Shown here piece after piece: positions 36,175 through 46,126 of a stretch of DNA of 64,000 bases. Source of the DNA: Methylocystis rosea SV97. GTDB taxonomy: Bacteria > Pseudomonadota > Alphaproteobacteria > Rhizobiales > Beijerinckiaceae. The notes beneath the pieces were generated by a model. That model had not been told where the DNA came from. It was given only the letters and a program-made list of their open reading frames with translations, and did no database searches. Every line of letters starts with the position of its first letter. Positions within the stretch are counted from its first letter, which is position 1. The DNA is taken from assembly GCF_000372845.1 (NCBI RefSeq), contig NZ_KB889963.1:1931923-1995922 (forward strand), written 5' to 3'. Made by a program: the position numbers and the translations under genes.

Positions 36175-36291
36175 TCCTCATCCTGAGGAGGCCTCGGAGA
36201 GGCCGTCTCGAAGGACGAGGAAATCCAGTCGCGCGGGAAGCCGCGCCTTCATCCTTCGAGACGCCTGCTGCGCAGGCTCCTCAGGTTGAGG
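36175..36291. repeat. Inverted-pair intergenic repeat (CTCATCCTGAGGAG type), copy 2
   Basis: Arms 36175-36220 (CTCATCCTGAGGAGG to CTCGAAGGACGAGG) and 36248-36291 (CATCCTTCGAGACGC to CTCCTCAGGTTGAGGG). Same design as 7551-7658 with different inner hairpins. It sits inside a transporter operon, between the ATPase and permease genes. Confidence 0.78.
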
Positions 36292-36313
36292 GCGCTTACG
36301 GCGGCGCCGTGGC

Positions 36314-37225
36314 ATGAGCGCACGCCGCAAACTCTCGCTCGGCGAGCGGCTCGTGATCGCGGCGCCTTATCTGTGGATCGGCGCCTTTTTTCTTGCGCCG
36401 ATGCTGCTCATCGCCAAGATCTCCGTTTCGCAGTCGGTGCTGGCGCGCCCGCCCTATCGGCCGATTTTCGAGCCTTCCGACAGTTTGGCCGCCATTTGGG
36501 CCAAGGCGCAGACTTTTACGTTTGACGCCTATCGCGCCCTCGTCAGCGACACGCTTTATCTCGAATCCTATCTATACTCGCTTACGATCGCCGCGGTCTC
36601 GACGCTGATCACGCTGATCATCGCCTATCCTTTCGCGCTCGCCATGGCGCGCGCGCCCGAGCGGCTGCGTCCCCTTCTCATCGGCCTTGCCGCGGCCCCG
36701 TTCTGGACGAGCTTTCTCATCCGCGTCTACGCCTGGATCGCGCTGTTGAAGGATGAAGGGCTGATCAATAATGCGCTGATGGCGCTGGGGCTTATTACCG
36801 CGCCGCTGCAAATGTTCGCGACGACGGGCGCTGTTGTCGTCGGCATCGTCTACTCCTATCTGCCCTTCATGCTGTTGCCGCTTTATGCGGTGCTGGAGCG
36901 CCAGGACCCGAGCCTTCGCGAAGCGGCGGCGGATCTCGGCGCTTCGCCGGCGCAAGTGTTCTTGCGCGTGACGCTGCCGCTTTCGCGTGAAGGCGTCGTT
37001 GCCGGCGCGCTTCTCGTCTTCATTCCCGCGGTCGGCGAATTCGTCATTCCCGATCTTCTCGGCGGCTCCGAGACGCTGATGATCGGGCGAACCTTGTGGA
37101 ACGACTTCTTCTCCAATCACGACTGGCCGGCGGCCTCGGCCGCGGCGATCGTGCTCGTCGCTGTGTTGATGATTCCGCTGCTGCTGTGGGAGCGGGCGCG
37201 GCTTGCCGATGAGGGAGGCGCCTGA
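36314..37225 (+). CDS. potH: Polyamine-type ABC transporter permease
   Basis: 303 residues, six membrane helices. The EAA loop reads EAAADLGASPAQVFLRVTLPLSREGV, and the next stretch PAVGEFVIPDLLGGSETLMIGRTLWNDFF is the hallmark of PotB/PotH. The start MSARRKLSLGERLVIAAPYLWIG is close to the first helix. It overlaps potI by 1 bp (TGATG) and forms the inner-membrane channel with it. Confidence 0.87.
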   Translation: MSARRKLSLGERLVIAAPYLWIGAFFLAPMLLIAKISVSQSVLARPPYRPIFEPSDSLAAIWAKAQTFTFDAYRALVSDTLYLESYLYSLTIAAVSTLITLIIAYPFALAMARAPERLRPLLIGLAAAPFWTSFLIRVYAWIALLKDEGLINNALMALGLITAPLQMFATTGAVVVGIVYSYLPFMLLPLYAVLERQDPSLREAAADLGASPAQVFLRVTLPLSREGVVAGALLVFIPAVGEFVIPDLLGGSETLMIGRTLWNDFFSNHDWPAASAAAIVLVAVLMIPLLLWERARLADEGGA

Positions 37226-38058
37226 TGAGCGCGGTCGTTTCCTGGGCGCGGCGCGCGACTCTGCTGATAGGCTTCGTCTTCCTTTACGCGCCGATCGTCA
37301 TTCTCGCGGTCATGAGCTTCAACGCGTCGCGACTCGTTTCGGTGTGGGGCGGATTTTCGACGAAATGGTATGCGGCGCTCCTGGAGAATGAGCAGCTTCT
37401 ACATTCGGCGAAGATCAGCCTCGCCGCCGCGCTGACTTCGGCCACGATCTCGACCCTGCTGGGCCTCCTGGCGGCCATATCGCTCACGCGTTTCGGCCGC
37501 TTTCGCACGCGTTTCCTGTTTTTTGGCGCCGTGCACGCGCCGCTCGTTCTGCCGGAGGTCGTGCTCGGCCTCGCGCTGCTTACGTGTTTCGTCGCGTTCG
37601 GGGTCGGACGAGGTTTCATCACGCTGGTCATCGGTCATGTGACGCTGACAATGTGTTTCACGACGGTCGCGATTCTCGCGGCGTTGCGCGACAGCGATCC
37701 GGCGCTCGAAGAAGCGGCGATGGATCTCGGGGCGACGCCGTTCGGGGCCTTCGTCCGCGTGGCGTTGCCGCAGATCGCGCCAGCGATCGTCACCGCTTAT
37801 CTCCTGGCGTTCACGCTTTCTCTCGACGATCTTGTCATCGCCAGTTTTGCGACGGGCCCTGGCGCGACGACGCTGCCGATGCGCATCTACTCACAAGTGC
37901 GTTTGGGCGTTTCGCCACAGATCAACGCCATTTCGACGCTGCTTCTGGCGCTCGTCGCCGTAGCGCTCGGACTCGCGGCGCTTGTTTCTTCCAGCCGCGC
38001 GCGGCGCGACGGCCAAGTGGTGACAAGCTTGGCGCGTGCGCCAGATAATGCATCATGA
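37225..38058 (+). CDS. potI: Polyamine-type ABC transporter permease
   Basis: 277 residues, six membrane helices, second channel subunit. Typical of PotC/PotI: VILAVMSFNASRLVSVWGGFSTKWYAALLEN near the start, EEAAMDLGATPFGAFVRVALPQIAP in the EAA loop, and FTLSLDDLVIASFATGPGATTLPMRIYSQVR. It overlaps the next gene by 4 bp (ATGA). Confidence 0.87.
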   Translation: MSAVVSWARRATLLIGFVFLYAPIVILAVMSFNASRLVSVWGGFSTKWYAALLENEQLLHSAKISLAAALTSATISTLLGLLAAISLTRFGRFRTRFLFFGAVHAPLVLPEVVLGLALLTCFVAFGVGRGFITLVIGHVTLTMCFTTVAILAALRDSDPALEEAAMDLGATPFGAFVRVALPQIAPAIVTAYLLAFTLSLDDLVIASFATGPGATTLPMRIYSQVRLGVSPQINAISTLLLALVAVALGLAALVSSSRARRDGQVVTSLARAPDNAS

Positions 38059-38603
38059 CAAAAAATTGGTTCGCTTCTCTTCCGAATTTCATCACCATCG
38101 GCCGTCTCGTGCTGACGCCAGCGGCGATCATCTTGATCGTCGAGCGTCAATGGACCGCCGCCTTCCTGCTATTCGCCGTCGCCGGCCTGTCCGACGCCCT
38201 CGACGGTTGGCTGGCCCGGACCTACCATCTCCAATCTGAACTCGGCGCGATTCTTGATCCCATCGCAGACAAGGCGCTGATCGTTTCAATGTACGTCACG
38301 CTCGCCATTGTCGACGCGCTGCCGGCGTGGCTCACAATCATGGTGGTCTTTCGCGATGTCATGATCACTGGCGCGGTGTCGCTGTCCTGGCTCATGGGCC
38401 GGCCGATGAAGGTGCATCCACACTTTTCTTCCAAGGCGACCACCGCCGCGCAACTGGTGTTCGCGGGCGTGGTTTTGGCCGCTCAGGCATACGGCCTTCA
38501 TATTCCGCTGCTAAATGTGACGCTCATCGCCCTCGTCGCCGCATTGACCGTTGCTTCCGCCTGCGTCTATCTGTGGCTTTGGGTCCAGCATATGAGGCTG
38601 TGA
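38055..38603 (+). CDS. CDP-alcohol phosphatidyltransferase family protein
   Basis: 182 residues with five or six membrane helices. The CDP-alcohol motif is complete: D50G51-x2-A54R55-x8-G64-x3-D68-x3-D72. The start NWFASLPNFITIGRLVLTP resembles PgsA-like enzymes, so it may make a phosphatidylglycerophosphate-type or cardiolipin-type lipid, but the alcohol cannot be told. It lies between potI and the AI-2E gene in one run of tightly spaced plus-strand genes. Confidence 0.82.
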   Translation: MTKNWFASLPNFITIGRLVLTPAAIILIVERQWTAAFLLFAVAGLSDALDGWLARTYHLQSELGAILDPIADKALIVSMYVTLAIVDALPAWLTIMVVFRDVMITGAVSLSWLMGRPMKVHPHFSSKATTAAQLVFAGVVLAAQAYGLHIPLLNVTLIALVAALTVASACVYLWLWVQHMRL

Positions 38604-38604
38604 C

Positions 38605-39822
38605 ATGTCACAGAGAAAACCGTCGCTCAGCTCGGATACTGCGCAGCCGGCGGTCATTCCGCCGCCGCTCGACGCGGGCGACGGCGCCGAGATGCGGCAG
38701 CTGCAATGGGCGGGGCTGAGCCTTGAAAGGCAGCTCGCGCTCTGGGGCTTGACGCTGTTGGCGCTAGGCCTGTCGCTCTATTTCCTGAGCCCGGTGCTTG
38801 CGCCCTTTGTCGCCGGAACCGCGCTCGGCTATCTGCTCGATCCCGTGGCCGATCGGCTGCAGCGGCTGGGCCTTTCTCGGCTGGGCGCCGCGGGTCTCCT
38901 GCTCGTCGTCTTTCTTCTGGTCGTCGGGACCGCAGCCGTTATTCTGGTGCCGATTCTTTCGCATCAGCTTGCGGGTTTCATCACATCGCTGCCGGGCTAT
39001 TTGCAGACGCTGCATGGGCTCCTGACGCAATGGAGCGAGCGCTTCACCAGCGATTCCATCAATGGCTGGCTGCAGGAATTCGGGCTGGGCGGCGCCGCGG
39101 CGTCTTTCGATGCGCAAAAATATATAAACGATCTCACGAGCCAGGGCGCGACGTTGCTCGGCGATTTCGTGAAATCGCTGTTGTGGCGGGGCTATGCGCT
39201 GATCAACGTGGTCTCGCTCATCGTGATCACGCCGGTCGTCGCCTTCTACATGCTGGTCGATTGGGATCACATGGTCGCCATCATCGACGATCTGATTCCG
39301 CCGCGCCATCGCGAGGACGTGCGCTCGCTCGCGCGCGACATCGATCGCGCGCTTGCCGGCTTCGTGCGCGGGCAGTCGCTTGTCTGCCTGTTCCTTGGCG
39401 TCTGGTATGCGGGCGGGCTTTCGGCGATCGGGCTGAATTTCGGCTTCCTCATCGGGGTTCTCGCGGGTTTTCTGAGCTTCATCCCCTACGTCGGCTCCGT
39501 CACCGCCTTCGTTTTATCGATCATCGTCGCGATCGTTCAGGGCTGGCCGCATATCAATCTGCCGATCGAGGCGGTGGCGATCGTGACGACCGGACTGATC
39601 ATGGACGGCTATGTGCTTTCGCCGCGGCTCGTCGGCGCTTCCGTCGGGCTGCATCCGGTCTGGCTCATGTTCGCCTTGCTCGCCTTTGGCGCGCTGTTCG
39701 GCTTTACAGGCCTCATCGTCGCCGTGCCTGTCGCGGCGGCGCTCGGCGCCTTCATGCGCTTTCTTGCAAAACGCTACCGCGGGAGCGCGCTCTATCAGCA
39801 CCCGATCCCCGACCGCGCATGA
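38605..39822 (+). CDS. AI-2E family (PerM-like) transporter
   Basis: 405 residues starting 1 bp after the previous stop. Seven or eight predicted helices, with the large soluble loop after helix 3 typical of the family. Signatures: VLAPFVAGTALGYLLDPVADRLQRLGLSR, VSLIVITPVVAFYMLVDWDHMV, IPPRHREDVRSLARDIDRALAGFVRGQSLVCL, GFLSFIPYVGSVTAF and IMDGYVLSPRLVGASVGLHPVW. Family members include TqsA and sodium/proton antiporters; the substrate is not predictable. Its stop overlaps the hda start (ATGA); in Hyphomicrobiales this gene commonly precedes hda. Confidence 0.87.
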   Translation: MSQRKPSLSSDTAQPAVIPPPLDAGDGAEMRQLQWAGLSLERQLALWGLTLLALGLSLYFLSPVLAPFVAGTALGYLLDPVADRLQRLGLSRLGAAGLLLVVFLLVVGTAAVILVPILSHQLAGFITSLPGYLQTLHGLLTQWSERFTSDSINGWLQEFGLGGAAASFDAQKYINDLTSQGATLLGDFVKSLLWRGYALINVVSLIVITPVVAFYMLVDWDHMVAIIDDLIPPRHREDVRSLARDIDRALAGFVRGQSLVCLFLGVWYAGGLSAIGLNFGFLIGVLAGFLSFIPYVGSVTAFVLSIIVAIVQGWPHINLPIEAVAIVTTGLIMDGYVLSPRLVGASVGLHPVWLMFALLAFGALFGFTGLIVAVPVAAALGAFMRFLAKRYRGSALYQHPIPDRA

Positions 39823-40514
39823 CTAAGGCCGGCGCGCCGGAGACATGCGAGCCGGGACGTCAGTTACCGCTCGACCTGCCGACGACGCCGCGCTTCGGAC
39901 GCGAAGAGTTTCTGCCCGCCGAGTCGAACCTCGCGGCGCTCGAAATGATCGAACGCTGGCCGGATTGGCCGGATCGGGTTCTCGCGCTGATCGGGCCCGC
40001 CGGCGCGGGCAAATCCCACCTGTGCGCCATTTGGGCGGCGCGCGCGGGCGCGCTTGTCGTTGCGCCCGACGCCCTGCCGACCCTGGAAGTTCTGGTCGCG
40101 CAGGCGCCGCGCGCCATCGTCGTCGACGACGTCGACCGGGCGGCTGACGAAACCACACTGTTCCATCTCCTGAATTTTGTGAACGAAAGCGGCGCCTTCC
40201 TGCTGATGAGCGCGGCCAGTGCGCCGCGGGCGGAGGACATTCGGCTTCCCGACCTGCTGTCGCGTTTGCGCCGCGCCCCGATCGTCCAAATCGGCGCGCC
40301 GGACGAGACGTTGATGCGCGCGGTTTTGGTGAAGCTCTTCGCGGATCGACAGCTCCTCGTCGAACCGCCGGCGCTGGCTTTCGCCGCGCTGAGGCTGGAG
40401 CGCTCGCTTGCCGCCGCACGCGCCTTTGTCGCCGCTCTCGACCGCGAGGCGTTGGCGCAGGGGCGGCCTGTCACACGGGCGCTCGCGGCCAAGGTTATTG
40501 AGAAGTTTACTTGA
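39819..40514 (+). CDS. hdaA: DnaA regulatory inactivator Hda
   Basis: Promotes hydrolysis of DnaA-bound ATP after replication starts, together with the loaded clamp. 231 residues. N-terminal clamp-binding motif QLPLDL (15-20), degenerate Walker A GPAGAGKS (59-66), sensor-like VVDDVDRAADETTLFHLLNFVNE, and a C-terminal lid LLSRLRRAPIVQIGAPDETLMRAVLVKLFADRQLLV. It lacks the DnaA DNA-binding domain IV, as Hda should. It precedes ppk by 66 bp. Confidence 0.92.
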   Translation: MTKAGAPETCEPGRQLPLDLPTTPRFGREEFLPAESNLAALEMIERWPDWPDRVLALIGPAGAGKSHLCAIWAARAGALVVAPDALPTLEVLVAQAPRAIVVDDVDRAADETTLFHLLNFVNESGAFLLMSAASAPRAEDIRLPDLLSRLRRAPIVQIGAPDETLMRAVLVKLFADRQLLVEPPALAFAALRLERSLAAARAFVAALDREALAQGRPVTRALAAKVIEKFT

Positions 40515-40580
40515 TGGTTGGTCGAATGATTTCGTCGCCGCACAGGCCTGTGGCATGATGGCTGGGACCCGGAAGTGGAA

Positions 40581-42815
40581 ATGAAGCCGCATATTCAAGA
40601 TAAGCTCGCAGCCCAGCGTACGGGCGCCGATATCGCCGTTATGGATTGCGCCGACGGGATTCTCGTGGAGGATCCCGCCAAGCTTGCGGTCTCTCCACAG
40701 CGGTTCATCAACCGGGAGCTGTCCTGGCTGGAATTTAACCGCCGGGTGCTGGAGGAGGCCTCCAACCGCAGTCACCCGTTGCTTGAGCAACTGCGTTTCC
40801 TGTCGATCTCGGCCAATAATCTCGACGAATTCTTCATGGTGCGCGTCGCCGGCCTTCGCGGGCAGGTGCGCTCCGGCGTGACGGCGCGCTCGGAAGACGG
40901 GCTGACGCCCGCCGAGCAGCTGACGAAGATCACCGAACGCGTCACGCTCTTGACCAGCGAGCAATTGCGGCGCTGGCGCGAGCTGCGCGCCGAGATTGAA
41001 GACGTCGGCATTATTATCGTCGAGCCCGCGGACGTGTCCAAGGCCGACCGCGAGTGGCTTGAGGAATATTTCCTCAGCCGCGTGTTTCCGGTGCTGACGC
41101 CGCTGGCGGTCGATCCGGCGCATCCGTTTCCTTTCATCCCCAATCTCGGCTTCACATTGGCGCTCGAACTCGTGCGCCCCGGCGATCGCAAGACGCTGCA
41201 GGCGCTGGTCCGCCTGCCGCCCAAGATCGATCGCTTCGTGCGTTTGCCGGCGACGGCGGGCGTCGCCGGCCGCGAGCGCTTCATGCTGCTCGAAACGCTG
41301 ATTGCGATGAACGCGCAGCGGCTGTTTCCGGGTTATTTGCTGCGGGCGCAGGGGCTGTTCCGGGTCATCCGCGACAGCGATCTCGAAGTCGAGGAAGAAG
41401 CCGAAGATCTCGTGCTGCTTTTTGAGACCGCGCTGAAGCGGCGCCGGCGCGGTTCGGTGATCCGGCTCGAAGTGGCGGCCGACATGCCGGCGAGCTTGCG
41501 CGCGCTCGTCGCCGAGGAGCTCGACGTCAACGAGCCGGAGACATTCGAGATCGACGGCATGTTGGCGCTCAACGATCTTTCCGAACTCGTCGCGCTCGAC
41601 CGGCCGGAACTGAAATTCAAGCCCTACAATCCGCGCTTTCCGGAACGGGTGCGCGACAATGGCGGCGACTGTTTCCTCGCGATCAAGCAGAAGGATCTCG
41701 CGGTCCATCACCCTTACGAATCTTTCGACGTCGTCGTGCAGTTTCTGCAACAGGCGGCGCGCGATCCCAATGTCATCGCCATCAAGCAGACGCTCTATCG
41801 CACGTCGAACAACAGTCCGATCGTGCGCGCGCTTGTAGAAGCCGCCGAGGCGGGCAAATCGGTCACCGCTCTCGTCGAATTGAAGGCCCGCTTCGACGAG
41901 GAGGCGAATATTCGCTGGGCGCGCGATCTCGAACGCGCCGGCGCGCAAGTCGTCTTCGGCTTCATCGAGCTCAAGACGCACGCCAAATTGTCGCTCGTCG
42001 TGCGCCGGGAAGGCAGCGGCCTCGTCACCTACTGCCATGTCGGAACTGGCAACTATCATCCGGTGACGGCGCGCATCTACACGGACATTTCGGTGTTCAC
42101 CGCCGATCCGGTGATCGGACGGGACATCTCGCGTATCTTCAATTACATCACCGGCTATGCGGAGCCCGCCGGGCTCGAGCGCATGTCGGTGTCGCCGATC
42201 TCGCTCAAGAAGAAGCTTCTCGAACATATCGAACAGGAAATCGCCTTTGTGAAAGCCGGCAAGCCTGGCGTCATCTGGGCCAAATGCAATGCGCTTGTCG
42301 ATCCCGAAATCATCGACGCCCTTTATGCGGCGTCGCAGGCGGGGGTCTCGGTCGAACTCATCGTGCGCGGCATCTGCTGTCTGCGCCCCGGCGTCCCGGG
42401 ACTTTCCGACAACATACGCGTGAAGTCGATCGTCGGCCGCTTTCTGGAACACGCGCGTGTTTACGCCTTCGGCGGGGGCCATGTGCTGCCGCATCCGCGC
42501 GCGCACGTCTACATCTCTTCCGCCGACCTGATGCAGCGCAATCTCGATCGCCGGGTTGAGGTGATGATGCCGATCGTCAATCCGACGGTGCATCAGCAGG
42601 TGCTCGATCAGATCATGCTCGCCAATCTGATCGATAATGAGCAGAGCTATCGCGTCCTGCCGGACGGCTCGTCGCTGCGCATCGTTCCGCCCGAGGGCGA
42701 GGAGCGATTCAACGCGCACAAATATTTCATGACCAATCCCTCGCTTTCGGGACGCGGCAAGTCGCTCAAGGACTGGCGGCCGCGCTCGCTCTTAAAGCGC
42801 GGCCAAAATGCTTGA
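40581..42815 (+). CDS. ppk: Polyphosphate kinase 1
   Basis: Makes polyphosphate from ATP. 744 residues from ATG 40581 after GGAAG; GTG 40575 would add two residues. Conserved: [77 protein letters not shown], the phosphorylated His in [18 protein letters not shown] (about residue 485), and [19 protein letters not shown]. It overlaps ppx by 8 bp, so synthesis and hydrolysis are coupled in one unit. Confidence 0.96.
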   Translation: MKPHIQDKLAAQRTGADIAVMDCADGILVEDPAKLAVSPQRFINRELSWLEFNRRVLEEASNRSHPLLEQLRFLSISANNLDEFFMVRVAGLRGQVRSGVTARSEDGLTPAEQLTKITERVTLLTSEQLRRWRELRAEIEDVGIIIVEPADVSKADREWLEEYFLSRVFPVLTPLAVDPAHPFPFIPNLGFTLALELVRPGDRKTLQALVRLPPKIDRFVRLPATAGVAGRERFMLLETLIAMNAQRLFPGYLLRAQGLFRVIRDSDLEVEEEAEDLVLLFETALKRRRRGSVIRLEVAADMPASLRALVAEELDVNEPETFEIDGMLALNDLSELVALDRPELKFKPYNPRFPERVRDNGGDCFLAIKQKDLAVHHPYESFDVVVQFLQQAARDPNVIAIKQTLYRTSNNSPIVRALVEAAEAGKSVTALVELKARFDEEANIRWARDLERAGAQVVFGFIELKTHAKLSLVVRREGSGLVTYCHVGTGNYHPVTARIYTDISVFTADPVIGRDISRIFNYITGYAEPAGLERMSVSPISLKKKLLEHIEQEIAFVKAGKPGVIWAKCNALVDPEIIDALYAASQAGVSVELIVRGICCLRPGVPGLSDNIRVKSIVGRFLEHARVYAFGGGHVLPHPRAHVYISSADLMQRNLDRRVEVMMPIVNPTVHQQVLDQIMLANLIDNEQSYRVLPDGSSLRIVPPEGEERFNAHKYFMTNPSLSGRGKSLKDWRPRSLLKRGQNA

Positions 42816-44334
42816 GGCGGCGGCGCGCGGCGCGACGCAGCGCTCCGACTCCGCGCCAAAACCTGTCGCAATCGTCGACATCGGCTCGAATTCGGTGCGT
42901 CTCGTCGCCTATCAGGCGCTCGCGCGCGCGCTGACCCCGATCTTCAACGAAAAGGCGATGTGCGGTCTCGGCAAGGGCGTCGTCACGACAGGCCGACTGC
43001 CCGACGAAGGCGTCGACAAGGCGATGAAGGCGCTGCGCCGCTATCGCGCGCTTTGCGAGACGATGGGCGTCGACGACATCGAGGTGATCGCCACCGCGGC
43101 GGTGCGCGGCGCCAAGAACGGCGACGTTTTTCTCGACGCGGCGCGCGACGCCATTCAGCGCGACATTTCGCTGCTTTCCGGCCGTCGCGAAGCGGAGCTT
43201 TCCGCGCTTGGCGTCATTTCGGCGATCCATGAGCCGGACGGCGTCGTGGGCGATCTCGGCGGCGGGTCGCTCGAACTGATAGATGTCCACAAGGAAGCGC
43301 TCGGCAAGGGGATCACCCTGCCGCTCGGCGGACTCGCGCTGATGGACGCCTCTCGACGCTCCATGCGCGAGGCGACGCGCATCGCCCGCAAGGCGATCGC
43401 CGACGCGAAGCCGCTCGATCATCTTAAGGGCCGCACCTTTTATGCGGTCGGCGGCACCTGGCGATCGCTCGCCAAACTCCACATGCGTCAGCGCAACTAT
43501 GCGCTCGGCGTCATGCATCATTACCGCATACAGACAAGCGAAGCCGCCGACTTCGCTGAACTTGTTGAACATATCGACAGTGAGGCGCTTGAGGATATCG
43601 ACTTCGTTTCGGCGGCGCGCCGGCCTCTGCTCGCCTATGGCGCAATCGTGCTTGACGAGATCATCCGCCGCGCCAAGCCTCGCGAAATCGTCATTTCAGC
43701 CGCGGGCGTGCGCGAAGGCTTGTTGTATGAGCGGCTGTCGCCGGCCGAACGGCGCGTCGACCCCTTGATCGCGGCGACGCGCGAATTGGAAGCGACATTC
43801 GCCCGCGCGCCGGGCTATGGCGACGATCTCATCGATTGGACGGACGCCTATATGGAAAAGAGCGGCATAGACGAAACCGACGAGGAGCGCCGGCTACGCC
43901 ACGCCGCCTGCCTGCTCTCCGACATCGCGTGGCGCGCTCATCCGGAATATCGCGCGCAGCGCGCCATGAACATCGTGACGCAGGGGCCCTTCGTCGCCAT
44001 TGATCATCCGGGCCGCGCCTTCCTGTCGCTTGCAATCGTCTTCCGGCACGAAGGCCTCGACGGGGTGGAGGGCCTTTCGGATTTGCGCACGCTGTTGACG
44101 ACGCGACTGTTCGCGCGCGCGCGCATTCTCGGGGCGCTCATGCGGGTCGCCTATTTATTGTCAGCGTCGATGCCCGGCGTGTTGCCGCGCACGCGCTTGC
44201 GGGTCTGCGATCGTGCGGCGACGCTCACTTTGCCTGCCGCTTACGCCGATCTTGCGAGCGAGCGCGTGCTCAATCGTCTGAAGGCGCTCGGCAAGCTCAT
44301 GGGCGCCGACGCGCAGATCGAGATCGCGCCCTGA
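42808..44334 (+). CDS. ppx: Exopolyphosphatase / guanosine pentaphosphatase
   Basis: 508 residues. ASKHA-type motifs: phosphate-1 [14 protein letters not shown], phosphate-2 [13 protein letters not shown], adenosine-like [16 protein letters not shown], then the C-terminal HD-like region ([28 protein letters not shown], with VFRHEGL). Releases phosphate from polyphosphate ends and may act on pppGpp. Starts inside the end of ppk. The ATG start places the first motif at residue 20. Confidence 0.95.
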   Translation: MLEAAARGATQRSDSAPKPVAIVDIGSNSVRLVAYQALARALTPIFNEKAMCGLGKGVVTTGRLPDEGVDKAMKALRRYRALCETMGVDDIEVIATAAVRGAKNGDVFLDAARDAIQRDISLLSGRREAELSALGVISAIHEPDGVVGDLGGGSLELIDVHKEALGKGITLPLGGLALMDASRRSMREATRIARKAIADAKPLDHLKGRTFYAVGGTWRSLAKLHMRQRNYALGVMHHYRIQTSEAADFAELVEHIDSEALEDIDFVSAARRPLLAYGAIVLDEIIRRAKPREIVISAAGVREGLLYERLSPAERRVDPLIAATRELEATFARAPGYGDDLIDWTDAYMEKSGIDETDEERRLRHAACLLSDIAWRAHPEYRAQRAMNIVTQGPFVAIDHPGRAFLSLAIVFRHEGLDGVEGLSDLRTLLTTRLFARARILGALMRVAYLLSASMPGVLPRTRLRVCDRAATLTLPAAYADLASERVLNRLKALGKLMGADAQIEIAP

Positions 44335-44384
44335 ACGCAAAAGCGGCTCACTCCCCAAACGAACTTATTTGAAAGGAATTTGAT

Positions 44385-45431
44385 ATGGACAAGCAATTCG
44401 CCAAAGGGCTTCTGGCGGTCGCCGTTGCGGTCGTATTGATGAGCGCGAGCGCCAACGCCTGCACGCGCGTGCTCTATGCGACCAGCGACAAGGACTATCT
44501 TGTGGGTCGGACGATGGATTGGGACGTCGATCCGCGAACCAGCCTGTGGTCTTTCCCGCGCGGCATGGCGCGCGACGGCGGCGTTGGTCCGGGGCCGATC
44601 AAATGGACTGCGAAATATGGTTCGCTCATCGCCGACTTTTACAACGCGGCCACGGCTGAAGGCATGAATGACGCAGGGCTCGCGGTTAATCTTCTCTATC
44701 TGGCCGAGGCGGATTACGGAGACCCGAAAGCCTCCAAGAAGCCGCTGCTGTCCGTCGGCGGCTGGGCGCAATATGTTCTCGACAACTACGCGAACGTCGC
44801 TGATGCGGTGAAGGCGCTGCAAAAGGAGCCCTTCGCGATCGTCGCGCCTGATCTTCCCGGCGGCGTCAAAGCGGCGAGCCATATGGCGCTGGCCGATCAA
44901 TCTGGCGACAGCGCCATACTTGAATATCTTGGCGGAAAGCTCGTCATTCACCACAACCCGAAATACACGGTGATGACCAATTCGCCGCCTTTCGATCAGC
45001 AGCTTGCGCTCAACACCTATTGGGTCGAGATCGGGGGGTCGAAATTCCTTCCCGGCACGCATCGCGCGTCCGATCGCTTCGCCCGCGCCAGTTGGAATTT
45101 AGACGCGACGCCGAAAGTCGACGACAAGCGCGTGGCGATCGCCAGCGTCTTTTCCATCATTCGGAACGTCTCGGTGCCGCTCGGCATCACTGATCCGCAG
45201 GAGCCGAACATCGCCTCGACGCGATGGCGTTCGGTCACTGACATCAAGGATCGGCTCTATTATTTCGAGCCGACGCTGAACCCTTCGATCTTCTGGGTCG
45301 AGCTGACGAAACTGAAGCTCGAACCGGGCGCCAAGCCCGCAAAGCTCGACCTCACGGGCAGTCCAATTCTTGCGGGCGAAGTTTCGGACAAATTCGTTCC
45401 CGCTGAGCCGTTCAAATTCCTGTCGCACTGA
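44385..45431 (+). CDS. Exported linear amide C-N hydrolase (choloylglycine hydrolase family)
   Basis: 348 residues with AAGGAA before ATG. Signal peptide 1-25; cleavage at ANA exposes Cys26 (CTRVLY), the N-terminal nucleophile of this Ntn-hydrolase family. Supporting motifs: GRTMDWD, EGMNDAGLAVNLLYL, SHMALADQSGDSAILEYL, and YTVMTNSPPFDQQL with the catalytic Asn, and later ASTRWRSVTDIKDRLYYF with Arg. Secreted members cleave bile-acid amides, penicillin V or N-acyl homoserine lactones. Here the substrate is open. Stands alone after ppx, about 50 bp apart. Confidence 0.87.
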   Translation: MDKQFAKGLLAVAVAVVLMSASANACTRVLYATSDKDYLVGRTMDWDVDPRTSLWSFPRGMARDGGVGPGPIKWTAKYGSLIADFYNAATAEGMNDAGLAVNLLYLAEADYGDPKASKKPLLSVGGWAQYVLDNYANVADAVKALQKEPFAIVAPDLPGGVKAASHMALADQSGDSAILEYLGGKLVIHHNPKYTVMTNSPPFDQQLALNTYWVEIGGSKFLPGTHRASDRFARASWNLDATPKVDDKRVAIASVFSIIRNVSVPLGITDPQEPNIASTRWRSVTDIKDRLYYFEPTLNPSIFWVELTKLKLEPGAKPAKLDLTGSPILAGEVSDKFVPAEPFKFLSH

Positions 45432-45456
45432 CCCGCAGGCCATTTCTGGGCCTTCG

Positions 45457-45480
45457 GCGGCGCGTCACAGGACGCGCCGC
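45457..45480. terminator. Hairpin between convergent genes
   Basis: Perfect 10-bp stem GCGGCGCGTC/GACGCGCCGC with an ACAG loop between the stop codons of convergent genes. No T-run on either side, so a two-way hairpin terminator is only probable. Confidence 0.5.
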
Positions 45481-45489
45481 TCTCTGACA

Positions 45490-45876
45490 CTATTCACCCG
45501 GAGCGCGCGCGACTCGATTGATCTTGTCGACGCGCATGGTCTCTGCGCCAGTGGCGCAATTGAAGCGCAACGACGTGCCGACGGCAGAGTCGAAAAACGC
45601 CGCTTTTCCGTCCGCGACGGTGACGACGAGACGCGTCGCCGGGGTCACGGGCGTCGGATCCTCCTCCAACGCGGAATCGATGACCATCATGGTCAGACGG
45701 CAGCCGTTCTCGCCGCCCACGAAATAGCTCACGACATGCTTCGGGCCGGCGTCAAAGCTCGCCGCCATAAGCGGCTTCATCGTCAGGGAAGCATCAGCTG
45801 CGGACAGGCCCGAGCTTGCTGCAAGGCACAGCGCTCCGCCGAACGCCGCCGCGACAATTCGATTTCCTGTAGTCAT
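45490..45876 (-). CDS. Small exported protein of unknown function
   Basis: 128 residues, ATG at 45876. Signal peptide about 1-27 (cleavage near LSAAD). Two cysteines (GGENGCRLTMMVID and LRFNCATGAETMRVDKI) could form a disulfide. The strand-rich pattern FVGGENGCRLTMMVID, ATRLVVTVADGKAAFFD, GTSLRFNC suggests a small beta fold. No family was recognised. An imperfect inverted repeat lies about 83 bp upstream of the start. Confidence 0.65.
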   Translation of the reverse strand: MTTGNRIVAAAFGGALCLAASSGLSAADASLTMKPLMAASFDAGPKHVVSYFVGGENGCRLTMMVIDSALEEDPTPVTPATRLVVTVADGKAAFFDSAVGTSLRFNCATGAETMRVDKINRVARAPGE

Positions 45877-45958
45877 ATCTTATCCTTCCGTTTCGGAGCA
45901 GGGCCGGCTTAACGCGAAACCGTCGCAGCGAACTGCGCCCCGCTCGGAATGGAAGGTA

Positions 45959-45998
45959 GTTACTGCATTGCAGCACGGCAATATCGCAGTGCAATAAC
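45959..45998. promoter_or_regulatory. Inverted repeat upstream of a small exported protein gene
   Basis: GTTACTGCATTGC (45959-45971) and GCAGTGCAATAAC (45986-45998) form a 13-bp inverted repeat with 11 matches and a 14-bp centre. A third related copy (GCGCTGCAGTAA) is at 46104-46115. The 45877-46126 stretch is A/T-rich and holds no supported gene. Confidence 0.4.
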
Positions 45999-46126
45999 TT
46001 ATCGTAATGTCGAATTATCTATTTGATATTAAAAGATTTTTGATGGCGCACAAATATTCGTCAGCCGCTTGCTTGGGCGCAAAAATGGCGCGGCAGTATT
46101 GCTGCGCTGCAGTAAAAGCATCAGGC

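Noticed and set aside
39864-42719. 951-codon minus-strand frame opposite hda and ppk
   Set aside because: Artefact of high GC content; both plus-strand genes are clear family members.
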